A DNA stretch of 39,836 nucleotides, taken from the NCBI GenBank assembly GCA_018970895.1, contig JAGWVM010000015.1, forward strand, positions 1-39,836. Reading direction: 5' to 3'. Positions 18,075-27,005 of the stretch are shown here, in pieces. The notes under the pieces are model-generated. The model saw only the letters and a program-made list of their open reading frames with translations, ran no database searches and was not told where the DNA came from. Both the position numbers and the translations under genes were made by a program. Origin of the DNA: Lysobacteraceae bacterium. Its GTDB lineage: Bacteria > Pseudomonadota > Gammaproteobacteria > Xanthomonadales > Rhodanobacteraceae. Every line of letters begins with the position of its first letter. Position 1 is the stretch's first letter.

Positions 18075-18080
18075 TATAAT
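18075..18080 (+). promoter_or_regulatory. -10 box of fba
   Basis: A perfect TATAAT lies 90 bases before the fba ATG, just after the stop of the preceding gene. The -35 position (CGGTGC) is poor. The leader between this box and the ATG contains a GGCGGCC/GGCCGCC hairpin near 18135-18152. Confidence 0.55.
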
Positions 18081-18170
18081 CCGCCGCCTTCAGCCTTGCC
18101 GCTCCCGTTTGCCGGGGGCGGCGCTTCCTCTTGGCGGCCGGATGGCCGCCGCCGTTTCCACGGAGTCGTC

Positions 18171-19181
18171 ATGAGCATCGAAGATCTGGAAAGCATCGCG
18201 CTGGCGATGGTCGCGCCGGGCAAGGGCATCATCGCCATCGATGAGTCGACCAAGACCATCGCCAAGCGGTTCGAGGCCGTCGGCATCGAGAACACCGAGG
18301 AAAACCGCCGCGCCTACCGCGAGCTGCTGCTGACCGCGCCGGGCCTGAACGAGCATATTTCCGGTGCGATCCTCTACGACGAGACCATCCGTCAGTCGAC
18401 CAAGGACGGCGTGCCGTTCACCCAGGTGATGAAGAAGCTCGGGATCATTCCGGGCATCAAGGTCGACAAGGGCCCGGTGCCGCTGGCCGGCTTCCCGGGC
18501 GACGTGGTCACCGAGGGTCTGGACGGCCTGCGCGAGCGCCTGCAGGAATACGCCAGGCTTGGCGCGCAGTTCGCCAAGTGGCGCGCGGTGATCAACATCT
18601 CCGAGGACAACCCCAGCTCGACCGCGATCGAAGCCAACTGCCATGCGCTGGCGCGCTACGCCGCGCTGTGCCAGGAAGCCGGGCTGGTGCCGATGGTCGA
18701 GCCGGAAGTGATCATGGACGGCGACCACAGCATCGACGTCAGCTACGAGGTGCACGAGGCCGTGCTGCGCAGCCTGTTCAATGCGCTGTACGAGCAGAAC
18801 GTCATGCTTGAGGGCACCATCCTGAAGGTTTCCATGGTGATCCCGGGCAAGGAGGCCGAGGAGCAGGCCGACGTCGAGGAAGTCGCCGAGGCCACCGTGC
18901 GCGTGCTCAAGTCCACCGTGCCGGCCTCGCTGCCGGGCATCGTGTTCCTCTCCGGTGGCCAGACCGACGAGCAGTCCACCGCGCACCTCAATGCGATGAA
19001 CCGCATCGGCCCGCATCCGTGGCCGCTGTCGTTCTCCTACGGTCGCGCCATGCAGCAGGCCGCGCTCAAGCTGTGGGCCAAGGACATGAAGGCCAACTAC
19101 GCCGAGGCACAGAAGACCGTCGCCGCGCGCGCGAAGGAAAACGGCCAGGCGGCGCTGGGTCGCTGGACCGGCGGCAAGTAG
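18171..19181 (+). CDS. fba: Fructose-bisphosphate aldolase, class I
   Basis: This Schiff-base aldolase splits fructose-1,6-bisphosphate in glycolysis and makes it in gluconeogenesis. The 336-residue protein is of the eukaryote-like class I type, not the zinc class II enzyme common in bacteria: GKGIIAIDESTKTIAKRF, QFAKWRAVINI, PMVEPEVIMDGDH, and GTILKVSMVIPG with the Schiff-base Lys, then FLSGGQTDEQSTAHLNAMN. The ATG at 18171 gives MSIEDLESIA, the usual start, and has CGGAG upstream. It is monocistronic, followed by a strong terminator shared with the convergent outer-membrane protein gene. Confidence 0.96.
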   Translation: MSIEDLESIALAMVAPGKGIIAIDESTKTIAKRFEAVGIENTEENRRAYRELLLTAPGLNEHISGAILYDETIRQSTKDGVPFTQVMKKLGIIPGIKVDKGPVPLAGFPGDVVTEGLDGLRERLQEYARLGAQFAKWRAVINISEDNPSSTAIEANCHALARYAALCQEAGLVPMVEPEVIMDGDHSIDVSYEVHEAVLRSLFNALYEQNVMLEGTILKVSMVIPGKEAEEQADVEEVAEATVRVLKSTVPASLPGIVFLSGGQTDEQSTAHLNAMNRIGPHPWPLSFSYGRAMQQAALKLWAKDMKANYAEAQKTVAARAKENGQAALGRWTGGK

Positions 19182-19200
19182 GCCGGATGCAGGTTCCACG

Positions 19201-19232
19201 AAAAAGGGCGCCCTCGAGGGCGCCCTTTTTTT
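19201..19232. terminator. Bidirectional intrinsic terminator between fba and the outer-membrane protein gene
   Basis: A 20-bp perfect palindromic stem (19206-19225) is flanked by an A-run (19201-19205) and a seven-T run (19226-19232). It is strong for fba and also usable by the minus-strand gene. Confidence 0.9.
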
Positions 19233-19248
19233 GGCCTTGCAGAGTGGA

Positions 19249-19842
19249 TCAGAACCGGTATTCGGCGCTGACCGAGACCATGTCGGTGCTCAGGTTCACG
19301 TCGTGCTTCTTGGCGTCGTAGTAGTCGTAGTTCAGACCGACGCTGAAGTTGTTGGTGAAGTCGTAGCCGAATCCGGCCCCGGCGTACCAACTGGTCTTGT
19401 CCAGGCTCTCGCGGATCGGGTTGGAGCTGTTGCTCAGGCCGTGGCCCTTCCACGCGTAAAGACCGGTGCGGCCGCTGACGTACCAGTTCGGGGTGAGGTT
19501 GAAGTGGCCGTTGATGCCGGCGGTCCAGCCGTGCAGCTGGGAGCGACCGCTGTCGATCACGTTGCTGCTGTTGAAGATGTTCTTGACGTGGATGTTGCCC
19601 AGGTCGTTGTAGCCGGCCTCGACGCCCAGCGCCACGTTCGGGGCCACCGACCAGCGATAGCCGCCGTCGAGGGCGTAGCCGGTGTCATGACCGTTGTAGG
19701 GGCCCTTGTTGATCGACGTGCGGCCGACGTTGCCGTTGATGAACCAGCCGCCGTTGTCGGAGGGGGCGCTTTGTGCGAACGCGGCAGGCGTGGCCACGAG
19801 GCCGGCGGAAACCAGGGCAAGGGCAAGCAGAGACTTCTTCAT
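19249..19842 (-). CDS. Outer-membrane beta-barrel protein
   Basis: This 197-residue protein has a signal peptide (MKKSLLALALVSAGLVATP, cleavage after AFA) and a mature part rich in alternating aromatic/glycine strands such as GYALDGGYRWSV, VALGVEAGYNDLG and WYVSGRTGLYAW. It ends VSAEYRF, with the C-terminal Phe that BAM recognises. It looks like a small eight-stranded barrel of the OmpA-transmembrane/OmpX/Ail kind; the specific role is unknown. The ATG at 19842 has AGAGGA upstream. A decayed paralogue lies about 190 bases upstream of it on the same strand. Confidence 0.85.
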   Translation of the reverse strand: MKKSLLALALVSAGLVATPAAFAQSAPSDNGGWFINGNVGRTSINKGPYNGHDTGYALDGGYRWSVAPNVALGVEAGYNDLGNIHVKNIFNSSNVIDSGRSQLHGWTAGINGHFNLTPNWYVSGRTGLYAWKGHGLSNSSNPIRESLDKTSWYAGAGFGYDFTNNFSVGLNYDYYDAKKHDVNLSTDMVSVSAEYRF

Positions 19843-19955
19843 CGCGATGATCCTCTTGTTGTTATCGCAGCCGGGCATCGGAAGGGGGAAGCGCCGCGGC
19901 TGTCGTGGGACGTGCCGGCCGTTCTGGCTGGCACGGGTGCTTAGATGGGCGGCCG

Positions 19956-19998
19956 CCCGGGATAATTCAATACCGAGGAGTTCAGTATTAATCCCGGG
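19956..19998. repeat. Inverted repeat in the promoter region of the outer-membrane protein gene
   Basis: CCCGGGAT at 19956 pairs with ATCCCGGG ending at 19998, and AATAC/GTATT pair further in, with small bulges. The sequence between is unusually AT-rich. It sits 115-156 bases upstream of the gene's ATG and may be an operator or part of the leader. Confidence 0.45.
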
Positions 19999-20033
19999 TT
20001 AAGCGGAAGCGCCCGGAGGTGTCGGGAAAGAGC

Positions 20034-20162
20034 TCAGAAGCGGTATCCGGCAGTCCGGGAGGTCGCGTCGGTGAAGAGCTTCCGACCACCCTGCCGGGCC
20101 AGGACGGGGAGTGGGCCGGTGCCGGCAACAACGATTGCCAGTTCAAGCGGTGACAGCTTCAT
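20034..20162 (-). pseudogene. Internally deleted remnant of an outer-membrane protein gene (42 codons)
   Basis: On the minus strand an ATG at 20162 with AAGGAG upstream opens a 42-codon frame. It starts MKLSPLELAIVVAGTGPLP and ends SRTAGYRF before TGA at 20034-20036. Its start resembles the signal peptide of the neighbouring barrel protein (MKKSLLALALVSAGLVATP) and its end resembles VSAEYRF there, but about 150 residues of barrel are missing. The upstream regions also share GTTAAGCGG (19998-20006 and 20287-20295). The simplest reading is a tandem duplication followed by internal deletion. A functional small exported peptide cannot be excluded. Confidence 0.6.
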
Positions 20163-20428
20163 CGGGATTGCTCCTTCTCATGGTGTTCGCTGCGCGTCCG
20201 GAGTCATCGCGACAGGGCGCCCGGGAAGGGCGCGGGGGCATTGAACGAGGGCAAGCCTGAAGCGAACCGGTATTTGCCGGGCGAAAGTTAAGCGGCAATT
20301 AATCCCCGTCGACCCACGCGGGAGCGCCCGCGACAGGGCTGGCGCCCCCGTCGCGTGGCCATGACGGCGCGACTCGCGCGCCCGAATCGGCGACAATGAC
20401 GGCTTTTACGCCCCATCCGGAGATGCCG

Positions 20429-22438
20429 ATGACCACCCGCCGCGAACTCGCCAATGCCGTGCGCGCCCTTGCCATGGACGCCGTACAGGCGGCCAATTCC
20501 GGCCACCCCGGCATGCCGATGGGCATGGCCGACATCGCCGAGGTGCTGTGGAACGACTTCCTGCGCTTCAATCCGGTCAATCCGAAGTGGCCGAACCGCG
20601 ACCGCTTCGTGCTCTCCAACGGCCACGGCTCGATGCTGCAGTACGCCCTGCTGCACCTGACCGGCTTCGACCTGCCGATGGAGCAGCTGAAGAAGTTCCG
20701 CCAGCTGCATTCGAAGACCGCCGGCCATCCCGAAGCGAGCGAGACACCCGGGGTGGAAACCACCACCGGTCCGCTCGGCCAGGGTCTGGCCAACGCCGTG
20801 GGCATGGCGCTGGCGGAGAAGGTCCTGGCGGCGCACTTCAACCGGCCCGGCCACGACGTGGTCGACCATCACACCTACGTGTTCCTTGGCGACGGCTGCC
20901 TGATGGAAGGCATCTCGCATGAGGTCGCTTCGCTCGCCGGCACCTGGGGCTTGGGCAAGCTGGTGGCGATCTACGACGACAACGGCATCTCCATCGATGG
21001 CGAGGTGCACGGCTGGTTCACCGACGACACGCCGGCCCGGTTCGAGGCCTACGGCTGGAACGTGATCCGCCACGTCGACGGTCATGACGCGGAGGCGATC
21101 AAGGCGGCCATCGCGCAGGCCACCGCGCAGTCCGCCAAGCCGACCCTGATCTGCTGCAAGACCATCATCGGCTTCGGTTCGCCGAACAAGCAGGGCAAGG
21201 AGGAGAGTCACGGCGCCGCGCTGGGCAAGGACGAGGTGGCGGCGGCCCGCGACATGCTCGACTGGCGCTCGCCGCCGTTCGAGATCCCGGCCGAGATCTA
21301 CGCCGGCTGGGACCACAAGGCGAGGGGCGCGGCCGACGAGCAGGCCTGGAAGGACGCCTTTGCCGCTTATGCCAAGGCGCACCCGGAACTGGCCGCCGAG
21401 TTCGAGCGTCGCCTGCGCGGCGAGCTGCCCGCGGACTGGGCCGACAAGTCGCAGGCCTACCTGGCCAAGCTCCAGGCCGAGGGTCCGGAAGTGGCTTCGC
21501 GCAAGGCTTCGCAGATGACGCTGGACGCGTTCGGCCCGTTGCTGCCGGAACTGATCGGTGGTTCGGCCGACCTGGCCGGCTCCAACCTCACCAAGTGGAA
21601 GGGCTCCAGGGACGCCGGCAACGGCGACAGCTCGGGCGGGCAGGGCAATTACGTCTACTACGGCGTGCGCGAGTTCGGCATGAGCGCGATCGCCAACGGG
21701 CTGGCGCTGCACGGTGGCTTCATCCCGTACGACGCGACCTTCCTGGTGTTCTCCGACTACGCCCGCAACGCGGTGCGCATGAGCGCGCTGATTCCGGCGC
21801 AGGCGATCCACGTCTATACCCACGACTCGATCGGCCTGGGCGAGGACGGCCCGACCCACCAGCCGGTGGAACACCTCGCCAGCCTGCGCTACATCCCGAA
21901 CAATCACGTGTGGCGGCCGTGCGATGCGGTGGAGTCGGCCGCGTCGTGGAAGGCGGCGATCGAGCGCAAGGGCCTGCCGAGCTGCCTGGTGTTCTCGCGC
22001 CAGAACCTCAAGCACCAGCATCGCTCGGTCGAGCAGGTCGCGGACATCGCGCGCGGCGGTTACGTGCTGTCCGATCCGGCCGATGCGCGCTTCCAGGCGA
22101 TCCTGATCGCAACCGGTTCGGAGGTGGAGCTGGCGATGGAGGCGATGCGCACCCTGGCCCAGCAGGGCGTGGCGGTCCGCGTGGTGTCGATGCCGTGCGC
22201 CGAGGTGTTCGACGCCCAGCCGCACGCCTACCGCGAGGCCGTACTGCCCGGCTGGTGCCGCGCCCGCGTGGCGGTGGAGGCGGCGACCTCGGACTACTGG
22301 CGCAAGTACGTCGGCCTGGACGGCGAAGTGATTGGCATGCACTCGTTCGGCGCGTCGGCGCCGGCGCCGCAGCTGTTCGAGCACTTCGGCTTCACCGTCA
22401 GCCACGTGGTGGATGCGGTCAAGCGCGTGGTGGATTGA
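20429..22438 (+). CDS. tkt: Transketolase
   Basis: This thiamine-diphosphate enzyme of the pentose phosphate pathway moves two-carbon units between sugar phosphates. The 669-residue protein shows all three domains. The N-terminal thiamine site has [14 protein letters not shown] and [18 protein letters not shown] (near residue 155). The middle domain includes [12 protein letters not shown] and [14 protein letters not shown]. The C-terminal domain begins near residue 530 with [13 protein letters not shown]. The ATG at 20429 is preceded by GGAG; upstream in-frame ATGs at 20396 and 20423 are less well placed. A terminator follows. Confidence 0.97.
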   Translation: MTTRRELANAVRALAMDAVQAANSGHPGMPMGMADIAEVLWNDFLRFNPVNPKWPNRDRFVLSNGHGSMLQYALLHLTGFDLPMEQLKKFRQLHSKTAGHPEASETPGVETTTGPLGQGLANAVGMALAEKVLAAHFNRPGHDVVDHHTYVFLGDGCLMEGISHEVASLAGTWGLGKLVAIYDDNGISIDGEVHGWFTDDTPARFEAYGWNVIRHVDGHDAEAIKAAIAQATAQSAKPTLICCKTIIGFGSPNKQGKEESHGAALGKDEVAAARDMLDWRSPPFEIPAEIYAGWDHKARGAADEQAWKDAFAAYAKAHPELAAEFERRLRGELPADWADKSQAYLAKLQAEGPEVASRKASQMTLDAFGPLLPELIGGSADLAGSNLTKWKGSRDAGNGDSSGGQGNYVYYGVREFGMSAIANGLALHGGFIPYDATFLVFSDYARNAVRMSALIPAQAIHVYTHDSIGLGEDGPTHQPVEHLASLRYIPNNHVWRPCDAVESAASWKAAIERKGLPSCLVFSRQNLKHQHRSVEQVADIARGGYVLSDPADARFQAILIATGSEVELAMEAMRTLAQQGVAVRVVSMPCAEVFDAQPHAYREAVLPGWCRARVAVEAATSDYWRKYVGLDGEVIGMHSFGASAPAPQLFEHFGFTVSHVVDAVKRVVD

Positions 22439-22457
22439 CAGGACACGGTGTCATGCC

Positions 22458-22487
22458 GACGGGCCGCGCAAGCGGCCCGTCGCTTTT
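22458..22487 (+). terminator. Intrinsic terminator of tkt
   Basis: A 10-bp G+C stem (22458-22467 with 22472-22481) with a GCAA loop is followed by GCTTTT. It lies 19 bases after the tkt stop and just before the next gene's ATG at 22503. Confidence 0.75.
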
Positions 22488-22502
22488 GGAGAGCTGGCGG
22501 GC

Positions 22503-23672
22503 ATGGTTGATCAGGAACATTTCATCGTCTTTGGGGCGCCGAGCATCGGCGAGGAGGAGGTCGCCGAGGTCGAGGCGTGCATGCGGTCGGGCTGGCTGGG
22601 CACCGGACCGCGGGTGGCCCGCTTCGAGCAGGCATTCGCCGAGTACAGGCAGGCGAGCGCCGAGCGGGTTGCAGCGGTGAATTCCTGCACGGCGGCACTT
22701 CACGTGAGCATGGTCGCCGCCGGCCTCGAGCCCGGCGCCGAGGTCATCACCACGCCCCTGACGTTCTGCGCAACGGTCAACGCGATCGAGCATGCCGGCC
22801 TGGTGCCCGTGCTGGCGGACGTCGATCCGGTCACCCAGAACATCGATCCGGATGCGATCGAGGCAGCGATCACCCCACGCACCCGTGCGATCCTGCCGGT
22901 GCATTTCGCCGGTCGGCCCTGCGCGATGGACCGCATCATGGGCATTGCCCGGCGGCATGACCTGGTGGTGATCGAGGACTGCGCGCACGCGATCGAGACC
23001 ACCTTCCACGGCCAGCCGGCCGGCACCTTCGGTGATTTCGGCTGCTTCAGCTTCTACGTGACCAAGAACGTGGTGACCGGCGAGGGCGGCATGATCCTGG
23101 GCCGCGACCGCGAACGCATCGCCCGTGCCCGCATGCTTGCCCTGCACGGCATGAGCAAGGACGCCTGGCACCGCTTCGGCGACGCCGGCTACAAGCACTA
23201 CCAGGTGCTGGAGTGCGGCTTCAAATACAACATGATGGACCTGCAGGCGGCGATCGGCCTGCCGCAGCTGGCCAAGGTGGAGGCCCACTGGGCGCGCCGC
23301 CAGGCGATCTGGTGGCGTTACGACGAAGCCTTCGCCGACCTGCCGATCGGCCTCCCGGCGCCACCCGAGACCGATACCCGGCACGGCCTGCACCTGTACA
23401 CCGTGATGATCGACGAGGCGCGCTGCGGCATCGCGCGCGATGCCTTCCTCGACGCCATGAACGCGGCGCGGATCGGCACCGGCGTGCATTATCTGGCCGT
23501 CCCCGAGCACCCCTACTACCAGAAGCGTCACGGCTGGTCGCCTGAGCGGTGGCCGCAGGCGATGCGGCTGGGTCGGCAGACCGTCAGCCTGCCGCTCTCG
23601 CCCGGCTTGTCCGACGACGACGTGGAGCGCGTGATCGCCGCCGTGCGGCGCATCCTGCGCGACAAGGCCTGA
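22503..23672 (+). CDS. DegT/DnrJ/EryC1-family (sugar) aminotransferase
   Basis: This 389-residue PLP-dependent aminotransferase belongs to the family that makes amino sugars for surface glycans and antibiotics. Visible signatures are SGWLGTGPRVARFEQAFAEY (about 29-48), NSCTAALHVSM (near 60), Asp159 in VVIEDCAHAIE contacting the PLP ring nitrogen, and the PLP Lys188 in FSFYVTKNVVTGEGGM. The start resembles ArnB/PseC/perosamine synthase-like enzymes, but substrate cannot be told. No nucleotide-sugar partner gene is adjacent: it sits between tkt and pgk, so it is an orphan here. A terminator separates it from tkt, so it likely has its own promoter or depends on readthrough. Confidence 0.88.
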   Translation: MVDQEHFIVFGAPSIGEEEVAEVEACMRSGWLGTGPRVARFEQAFAEYRQASAERVAAVNSCTAALHVSMVAAGLEPGAEVITTPLTFCATVNAIEHAGLVPVLADVDPVTQNIDPDAIEAAITPRTRAILPVHFAGRPCAMDRIMGIARRHDLVVIEDCAHAIETTFHGQPAGTFGDFGCFSFYVTKNVVTGEGGMILGRDRERIARARMLALHGMSKDAWHRFGDAGYKHYQVLECGFKYNMMDLQAAIGLPQLAKVEAHWARRQAIWWRYDEAFADLPIGLPAPPETDTRHGLHLYTVMIDEARCGIARDAFLDAMNAARIGTGVHYLAVPEHPYYQKRHGWSPERWPQAMRLGRQTVSLPLSPGLSDDDVERVIAAVRRILRDKA

Positions 23673-23678
23673 CCGGTC

Positions 23679-23753
23679 GGAGCCCGCTGGCGGGCGATGC
23701 TCTTCTGCTTCGATGCGGATCAGGAGCCGAAGCATCGCCCGCGAGCGGGCTCC
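23679..23753. repeat. REP-like inverted pair
   Basis: GGAGCCCGC, two bases, GCGGGCGATGCT (from 23679) is mirrored by AGCATCGCCCGC, two bases, GCGGGCTCC (23731-23753), with an inner GCTTCG/CGAAGC pairing. This fold and the AGCATCGCCCGC core resemble repetitive extragenic palindromes of Xanthomonadales and pseudomonads. It lies in the 103-base gap between the convergent aminotransferase and pgk genes. Only one pair is seen in the window. Confidence 0.65.
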
Positions 23754-23775
23754 TGCAGAGGATGGGGCGGGGCGG

Positions 23776-24954
23776 TCAGCCTTTGGCGCGGGCCTTGAGT
23801 GCGGTCACGGCCGGCAGCTCCTTGCCTTCCAGGAATTCCAGGAAGGCGCCGCCGCCGGTGGAGATGTAGGACACGTCCTGCCCGATGCCGTACTTGTCCA
23901 CCGCGGCCAGCGTGTCGCCGCCACCGGCGATGGAGAACGCGTTCGAGGCGGCGATCGCGCGGGCCAGCGTCTCGGTGCCCTTGCCGAACGCGTCGAACTC
24001 GAAAACGCCGACCGGCCCGTTCCACACCACCGTGCCGGCCTTGGCGATCAGTTCGGCGTAGCGCCGGGCGGTTTCCGGCCCGATGTCCAGGATCATCTCG
24101 CCATCCTTGACCTGATCCACCGGCTTCACCGTGGCCGTGGCCTGGGCGGAGAACTCCGGCGCCACCACCACGTCCACCGGCATCGGCACCTCGGCGCCGC
24201 GCCGCCTGGCGTCGGCGATGACCTTCTTCGCCGCGTCGATCAGGTCCGGTTCGTACAGCGAGTTGCCGACGCCGTGGCCGGCGGCGGCGATGAAGGTGTT
24301 GGCGATGCCGCCGCCCACGATCAGCTGGTCGACCTTGCCGATCAGGTTCTCCAGCAGGGTGAGCTTGGTGGAGACCTTGGAGCCGGCGACGATCGCCAGC
24401 AGCGGCTTGGCCGGGTGCTCCAGCGCCTTGCCCAGCGCGTCCAGCTCGGCCGCCAGCAGCGGGCCGGCCGCGGCGACGGCGGCGAAGCGGATCACGCCGT
24501 GGGTGGAGGCCTGCGCGCGGTGCGCGGTGCCGAAGGCGTCCATGACGAAGATGTCGCACAGCGCCGCGTACTTCCTCGACAGGGCTTCCTCGTCCTTGCC
24601 TTCGCCGACATTCATGCGGCAGTTCTCCAGTACCACCACGTCGCCTTCGGCCACGTCCACGCCGTCGAGATAGTCGCGGACCAGCCGCACCGGCTTGCCG
24701 AGCTTCTCGCCCAGCCAGGCGGCGACCGGGGCGAGCGAGGAGTCCTCGTCGAACTGGCCCTCCTTCGGGCGGCCCAGGTGCGACAGCACCATCACCCGGG
24801 CACCGGCGTCGCGCGCGGCCTTGATGGTGGGCAGCGAGGCGTCCAGCCGCTGGGTCGAGGTGATGCGACCGTTATCGATCGGCACGTTCAGGTCTTCGCG
24901 GATCAGCACGCGCTTGCCGCGCAGGTCGAGGTCGCTCATGCGGAGGAAGGACAC
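23776..24954 (-). CDS. pgk: Phosphoglycerate kinase
   Basis: Pgk makes ATP from 1,3-bisphosphoglycerate in glycolysis. The 392-residue protein has [50 protein letters not shown], the hinge block [27 protein letters not shown], and the nucleotide loop [14 protein letters not shown]. The GTG at 24954 is chosen because AGGAG lies seven bases upstream and it gives [11 protein letters not shown], like Xanthomonas Pgk; the inner ATG at 24939 lacks a ribosome-binding site. It is divergent from maiA and convergent with the aminotransferase gene, with a REP-like pair between. Confidence 0.96.
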   Translation of the reverse strand: MSFLRMSDLDLRGKRVLIREDLNVPIDNGRITSTQRLDASLPTIKAARDAGARVMVLSHLGRPKEGQFDEDSSLAPVAAWLGEKLGKPVRLVRDYLDGVDVAEGDVVVLENCRMNVGEGKDEEALSRKYAALCDIFVMDAFGTAHRAQASTHGVIRFAAVAAAGPLLAAELDALGKALEHPAKPLLAIVAGSKVSTKLTLLENLIGKVDQLIVGGGIANTFIAAAGHGVGNSLYEPDLIDAAKKVIADARRRGAEVPMPVDVVVAPEFSAQATATVKPVDQVKDGEMILDIGPETARRYAELIAKAGTVVWNGPVGVFEFDAFGKGTETLARAIAASNAFSIAGGGDTLAAVDKYGIGQDVSYISTGGGAFLEFLEGKELPAVTALKARAKG

Positions 24955-25105
24955 GTCGGGACTCCTGGTGATCGGGATGGGCGGGCCGCCTGCGGCGACT
25001 CCCGGATGAATGGCGCCGTAGCCCGCCATTTTCGCGGTGCCTCCGCGGCGATGCAAACCGGCCGGTTATGCTTGGCGCCCCATCGCCCCGGCAGGAGAAG
25101 GCATC

Positions 25106-25774
25106 ATGCTTCAGGACCTCGCCCTCTATGGTTACTGGCGCTCGACCGCCGCCTATCGCGTGCGCATCGCGCTGGCGTTGAAAGGGCTGGATTGGGAAAA
25201 CCATCCCGTGCACCTGGTGCGCGACGGTGGCGAACAGCACGGCGAGGCCTACCGGGCGATCAACCCGCAGGAGCTGGTGCCCGCGCTGGTCGATGGCGAG
25301 CGGGTGTTCACCCAGTCGCTGGCCATCGTCGAGTATCTCGACGAGATGGTCCCGGCGCCGCCGCTGCTGCCGGTGGATCCGCGCGGTCGCGCGCGGGTCC
25401 GCGCGCTGGCGCAGACCATCGCCTGCGACATCCACCCGCTGGGCAACCTGCGCGTGCTGCAGGGGCTGGAGACGCGCTTTGCCGCGACCCAGACGCAGAA
25501 GGCCGAGTGGAACCGGCACTGGATGGCTGCCGGACTGGCTGCGTTCGAGTCGATGCTGGCCGACAACGTGGCTACCGGTACGTTCTGTCACGGTGACGAG
25601 CCGGGGCTGGCCGACATCTGTCTGATCCCGCAGCTCTACAACGCCGCACGCTGGCAGCTGCCGCTGGACGCCTACCCCACGATCCGCCGCATCCAGGCCG
25701 AGTGCCTGGCGCTCGGGTCCTTCAGGTCGGCGGCACCGGAGCTGCAGCCGGATGCGCCGTCGGCCGACGCCTGA
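25106..25774 (+). CDS. maiA: Maleylacetoacetate isomerase (zeta-class glutathione transferase)
   Basis: MaiA isomerises maleylacetoacetate to fumarylacetoacetate, the step missing from the hppD-hmgA-fahA operon 15 kb upstream. The 222-residue protein has the N-terminal glutathione site YGYWRSTAAYRVRIALALKG (bacterial form of the SSCxWRVRIAL motif), NPQELVPALVDGE, TQSLAIVEYLDE, and the C-terminal helical domain with DIHPLGNLRVLQ and GDEPGLADICLIPQLYNA. The ATG has AGGAGA upstream. It is alone on this strand between pgk and pilU. The zeta class also acts on other substrates, but this role fits the rest of the window. Confidence 0.93.
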   Translation: MLQDLALYGYWRSTAAYRVRIALALKGLDWENHPVHLVRDGGEQHGEAYRAINPQELVPALVDGERVFTQSLAIVEYLDEMVPAPPLLPVDPRGRARVRALAQTIACDIHPLGNLRVLQGLETRFAATQTQKAEWNRHWMAAGLAAFESMLADNVATGTFCHGDEPGLADICLIPQLYNAARWQLPLDAYPTIRRIQAECLALGSFRSAAPELQPDAPSADA

Positions 25775-25804
25775 GGCGCCGGCCGGACATCCGGGAGGTC
25801 ACGA

Positions 25805-26923
25805 TCAGAATCCCAGACCGTACGGGTCGTTGCCGGCCAGTTCGGTATCGGCGTTGGCGCTGCCCCCCTCGGCCAGCCGGATCTTGAGTGCCAGGCCGTC
25901 GCGGGAATCCGCCTTGGCCAGCGCCTCGTCCAGCTCGATCCGGCCACTCTTGTAGAGCCGGTACAGCGACTGGTCGAAGGTCTGCATGCCTTCCTGCAGG
26001 CTGCGGTCCATCGCCTCCTTCACCTCGTGGATCTGCCCGCGGCGGATCATGTCGCGGATCAGGGGCGTGTTCAGCAGCACCTCCACCGCAGGCAGCCGAC
26101 GGCCGTCCTTGCCGATCACCAGGCGCTGGCTGATCACCGCGCGCAGGTTCAGTGCCAGGTTCATCAGCACGTTCTTGTGCGCCGACTCGGGGAAGAAGTT
26201 GAGGATGCGCTCCAGCGTCTGGTCGGCGTTGTTCGAGTGCAGCGTTGCCAGGCAGAGATGGCCGGTTTCGGAGAAGGCGATCGCCGCCTCCATGGTGTCG
26301 GTGTCGCGGATCTCGCCGATCATGATCACGTCCGGCGCCTCGCGCATCGCGTTCTTCAGCGCCTCGTGGTAGCTGTGGGTGTCCAGGCCCACCTCGCGCT
26401 GGTTGATGATCGACTTCTTGTGCCGGTGCAGGAACTCGATCGGGTCCTCGATGGTGAGGATGTGTCCGGGCGAGTTGGAGTTGCGGTGGTCGAGCATGGC
26501 CGCCAGCGTGGTCGACTTGCCCGAGCCGGTGGCGCCGACCACGAGGATCAGGCCGCGCTGCTCCATGATCAGCTCGCGAAAGATCGGCGGCAGCTGCAGC
26601 TGCTCGACGTTCGGGATGTCGCTCTTGATCGCGCGGATCACCATGCCGACCTCGCCGCGCTGCTTGAACACGTTGATGCGGAAGCGTCCGGCCTCCTTCA
26701 CCGCCAGCGCCATGTTGAGCTCCAGGTCGCGCTCGAACTGCGGCACCTGGCCCTCGTCCATCAGCGAATAGGCGATCTTCTTGACCATGCCGCCGGGCAG
26801 GCCGGTGTTCCCCAGCGGGTAGAGCTTGCCCTCGACCTTGATGTTCACCGGGGCGCCCGTGGTCAGGAACATGTCCGACGCGCCCTTGTCCACCATCAGC
26901 TTGAGGAAGTAACCGATATCCAC
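25805..26923 (-). CDS. pilU: Type IV pilus twitching ATPase PilU
   Basis: PilU is a PilT-paralogous retraction ATPase at the base of type IV pili. The 372-residue protein opens VDIGYFLKLMVDKGASDMF, as PilU proteins do, with the Walker A GATGSGKS at 130-137, the Asp box ILTIEDPIEFLH, Walker B VIMIGEIRDTDTME, and the His box CLATLHSNNADQ. The start is GTG 26923 with AGGGG eight bases upstream; longer in-frame extensions have no support. No pilT is adjacent in the window. The last 30 residues (AEGGSANADTELAGNDPYG) form a low-complexity tail. It is divergent from the lipoprotein operon at 27006. Confidence 0.94.
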   Translation of the reverse strand: MDIGYFLKLMVDKGASDMFLTTGAPVNIKVEGKLYPLGNTGLPGGMVKKIAYSLMDEGQVPQFERDLELNMALAVKEAGRFRINVFKQRGEVGMVIRAIKSDIPNVEQLQLPPIFRELIMEQRGLILVVGATGSGKSTTLAAMLDHRNSNSPGHILTIEDPIEFLHRHKKSIINQREVGLDTHSYHEALKNAMREAPDVIMIGEIRDTDTMEAAIAFSETGHLCLATLHSNNADQTLERILNFFPESAHKNVLMNLALNLRAVISQRLVIGKDGRRLPAVEVLLNTPLIRDMIRRGQIHEVKEAMDRSLQEGMQTFDQSLYRLYKSGRIELDEALAKADSRDGLALKIRLAEGGSANADTELAGNDPYGLGF

Positions 26924-27005
26924 CTGAAGTCCCCTGGATTCAACTACATTGCACCCGTGATTATGCCCACGGACAATACGCCGCAACACTACGAGGTACT
27001 GAGTG

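Noticed and set aside
25805..26923. PilT
   Set aside because: The N-terminal KLMVDKGASDMF pattern, the long C-terminal tail and absence of a pilT neighbour in tandem fit PilU better; both are retraction ATPases.
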